Made by a program: the position numbers and the translations under genes. Below are positions 63,230 through 64,000 of a DNA stretch of 64,000 nt, in pieces; the stretch's first letter is position 1, and each line of letters begins with the position of its first letter. The stretch lies in NCBI GenBank assembly GCA_009746045.1, contig RPFO01000418.1:2794678-2858677 (forward strand), written 5' to 3'. The notes under the pieces are model-generated. The model saw only the letters and a program-made list of their open reading frames with translations, did not search any database and was not told the origin of the DNA. The DNA comes from Mesostigma viride (taxonomy: Eukaryota; Streptophyta; Mesostigmatophyceae; Mesostigmatales; Mesostigmataceae).

Positions 63230-63342
63230 TACCCACGTGACGCAGTTACGTGCTTATTAATTAATTAATCCCGTGTTCCCCTCCCACTGAGGACTTATGC
63301 TCACGTGACGCAGTCACGTGTCTATTAATTAATTAATTAATT
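63230..63342. repeat. Duplicated CACGTGACGCAGT / (TTAA)n block
   Basis: CACGTGACGCAGTTACGTGCTTATTAATTAATTAAT (63233-63267) recurs as CACGTGACGCAGTCACGTGTCTATTAATTAATTAAT (63304-63338). The arms contain CACGTGAC...GTCACGTG palindromes. Confidence 0.8.
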
Positions 63343-64000
63343 GGCGCCATAGGTGTGCACCGTGAGGACCAGGACCTTGGCCGGTGTTGAGCAAACGGAG
63401 CCTGGCCCAGGCCAGGCCCATCGGGTGTCCACATCGTCGGCGGTGTCGGGGAGCATGCTCCCCAGCAGTTTGAAGCGACCACGGAACGGGACCTCCGTCC
63501 CGTCTATAGCAGCCGTGGCTGAGGCGGGCAACTGGTAGCCCCAATCACCATGCATCAAGGAGACAACCAGACAACCGACCGACCAGGAGACAAGACCATG
63601 CATCGCCTCGAAGTTTTGACACTAATCTCCAAAGCCGCCGCCCGCGCCTCCAAGCCCAGACAGTCCAGCCAGGTCTGAATGTGCTCGGCCGGGCGCTCGA
63701 CATGAGCCGTAGTGGTAGTATCATCCGCATCAATCAGGCCGGTCGGACAGGCGGTATGTAACTAGGGCCACCGCCGCTCTCTTGGCGCTCGTTAAGGATG
63801 TCCTAGCCAGGCTCGAACCCCTTAAGAGCGGTAATAATAAGCGCGCGCGTGCCTGGCGCATGACGTGATCCACGACAACAATGAACAGATATGGGGACAG
63901 GACACAACCTTGCCACACCCTGTGGTGAAGCGGGGGAATGGTGGGCCGCGGTGCCTTCCGCACTCGCGCTACTGCCTGTGAACTCTCATACAGCCGGCGA
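63340..64000 (-). pseudogene. LINE reverse transcriptase fragment running off the window end
   Basis: Minus-strand frames show VWQGCVLSPYLFIVVVDHVM (RT motif B region, 63963-63730), an ADDTTT box and EHIQTWLDCLGLEARA in shifted frames near 63720-63640, and FRGRFKLLGSMLPDTADDVDTR with LVLTVHTYGAN (63603-63337). It ends abruptly at the (TTAA)n tract at 63340, without the usual C-terminal part or 3' UTR, so it is 3'-truncated or rearranged. The 5' part lies beyond 64000. Confidence 0.75.

Overview
This looks like nuclear DNA from a eukaryote, most likely a flagellated green alga (Chlorophyta). The main reasons are a kinesin-9 motor gene that resembles algal central-pair KLP1, spliced host genes with phase-0 and phase-2 introns, a TOC1/PAT-type split-repeat retroelement, and LINEs ending in (TTAA)n. 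Only two host genes can be supported, and both are in the right half: a four- (possibly five-) exon Josephin-family deubiquitinase on the minus strand (41052-44988) and a three-exon kinesin-9 on the plus strand (48660-53276). They are transcribed away from each other, with 3.7 kb of repeat debris between them. No bacterial features, CRISPR arrays or rRNA genes were seen.

The left 25.7 kb is a stack of insertions that target-site duplications (TSDs) allow to be unpicked. (1) A decayed Copia-type reverse-transcriptase remnant lies on the minus strand right of 25669 and is the oldest layer. (2) A chromodomain-bearing Ty3/gypsy element occupies 1032-25663 in minus orientation, with 544/548-bp LTRs and TSD ATGCC. 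(3) Two elements landed inside it: a 2.1-kb element with split direct repeats (19482-21608), which interrupts the reverse-transcriptase ORF without breaking its frame, and a Copia element (4479-16195, TSD AGTAC), which cuts the chromodomain in half. (4) That Copia element is interrupted by a 3.7-kb piggyBac-like insertion (11598-15274, TTAA duplication), which itself carries near-identical ~450-bp direct repeats whose end matches the split-repeat element.

A second, very similar copy of the same Copia family lies at 29305-38026 (TSD GGCAG). It sits inside a GC-rich tandem-repeat array (27.7-29.3 kb and 38.03-38.13 kb), and an antisense solo LTR of the same family (34544-35233, TSD GGAGG) is inserted in its gag gene. 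This Copia family has three unusual traits: LTRs that end in AGTTAACG...CGTTAACT instead of TG...CA, an extra ORF upstream of gag, and an apparent integrase-protease-reverse transcriptase-RNase H order in pol.

From 38 to 48 kb there are minisatellites, foldback repeats, the Josephin gene and 3' fragments of LINEs. From 54 to 64 kb the sequence is almost wholly LINE-derived: a frame-broken endonuclease/reverse transcriptase element (54.1-57.4 kb, minus), 5'-truncated relatives, and at least three ORF1-only units whose 3' ends match those of the ORF2 elements. Several LINE ends are joined tail to tail, making long palindromes.

Coding regions of the transposable elements were read by eye. Frameshift positions and domain limits are approximate, and no database search was possible.
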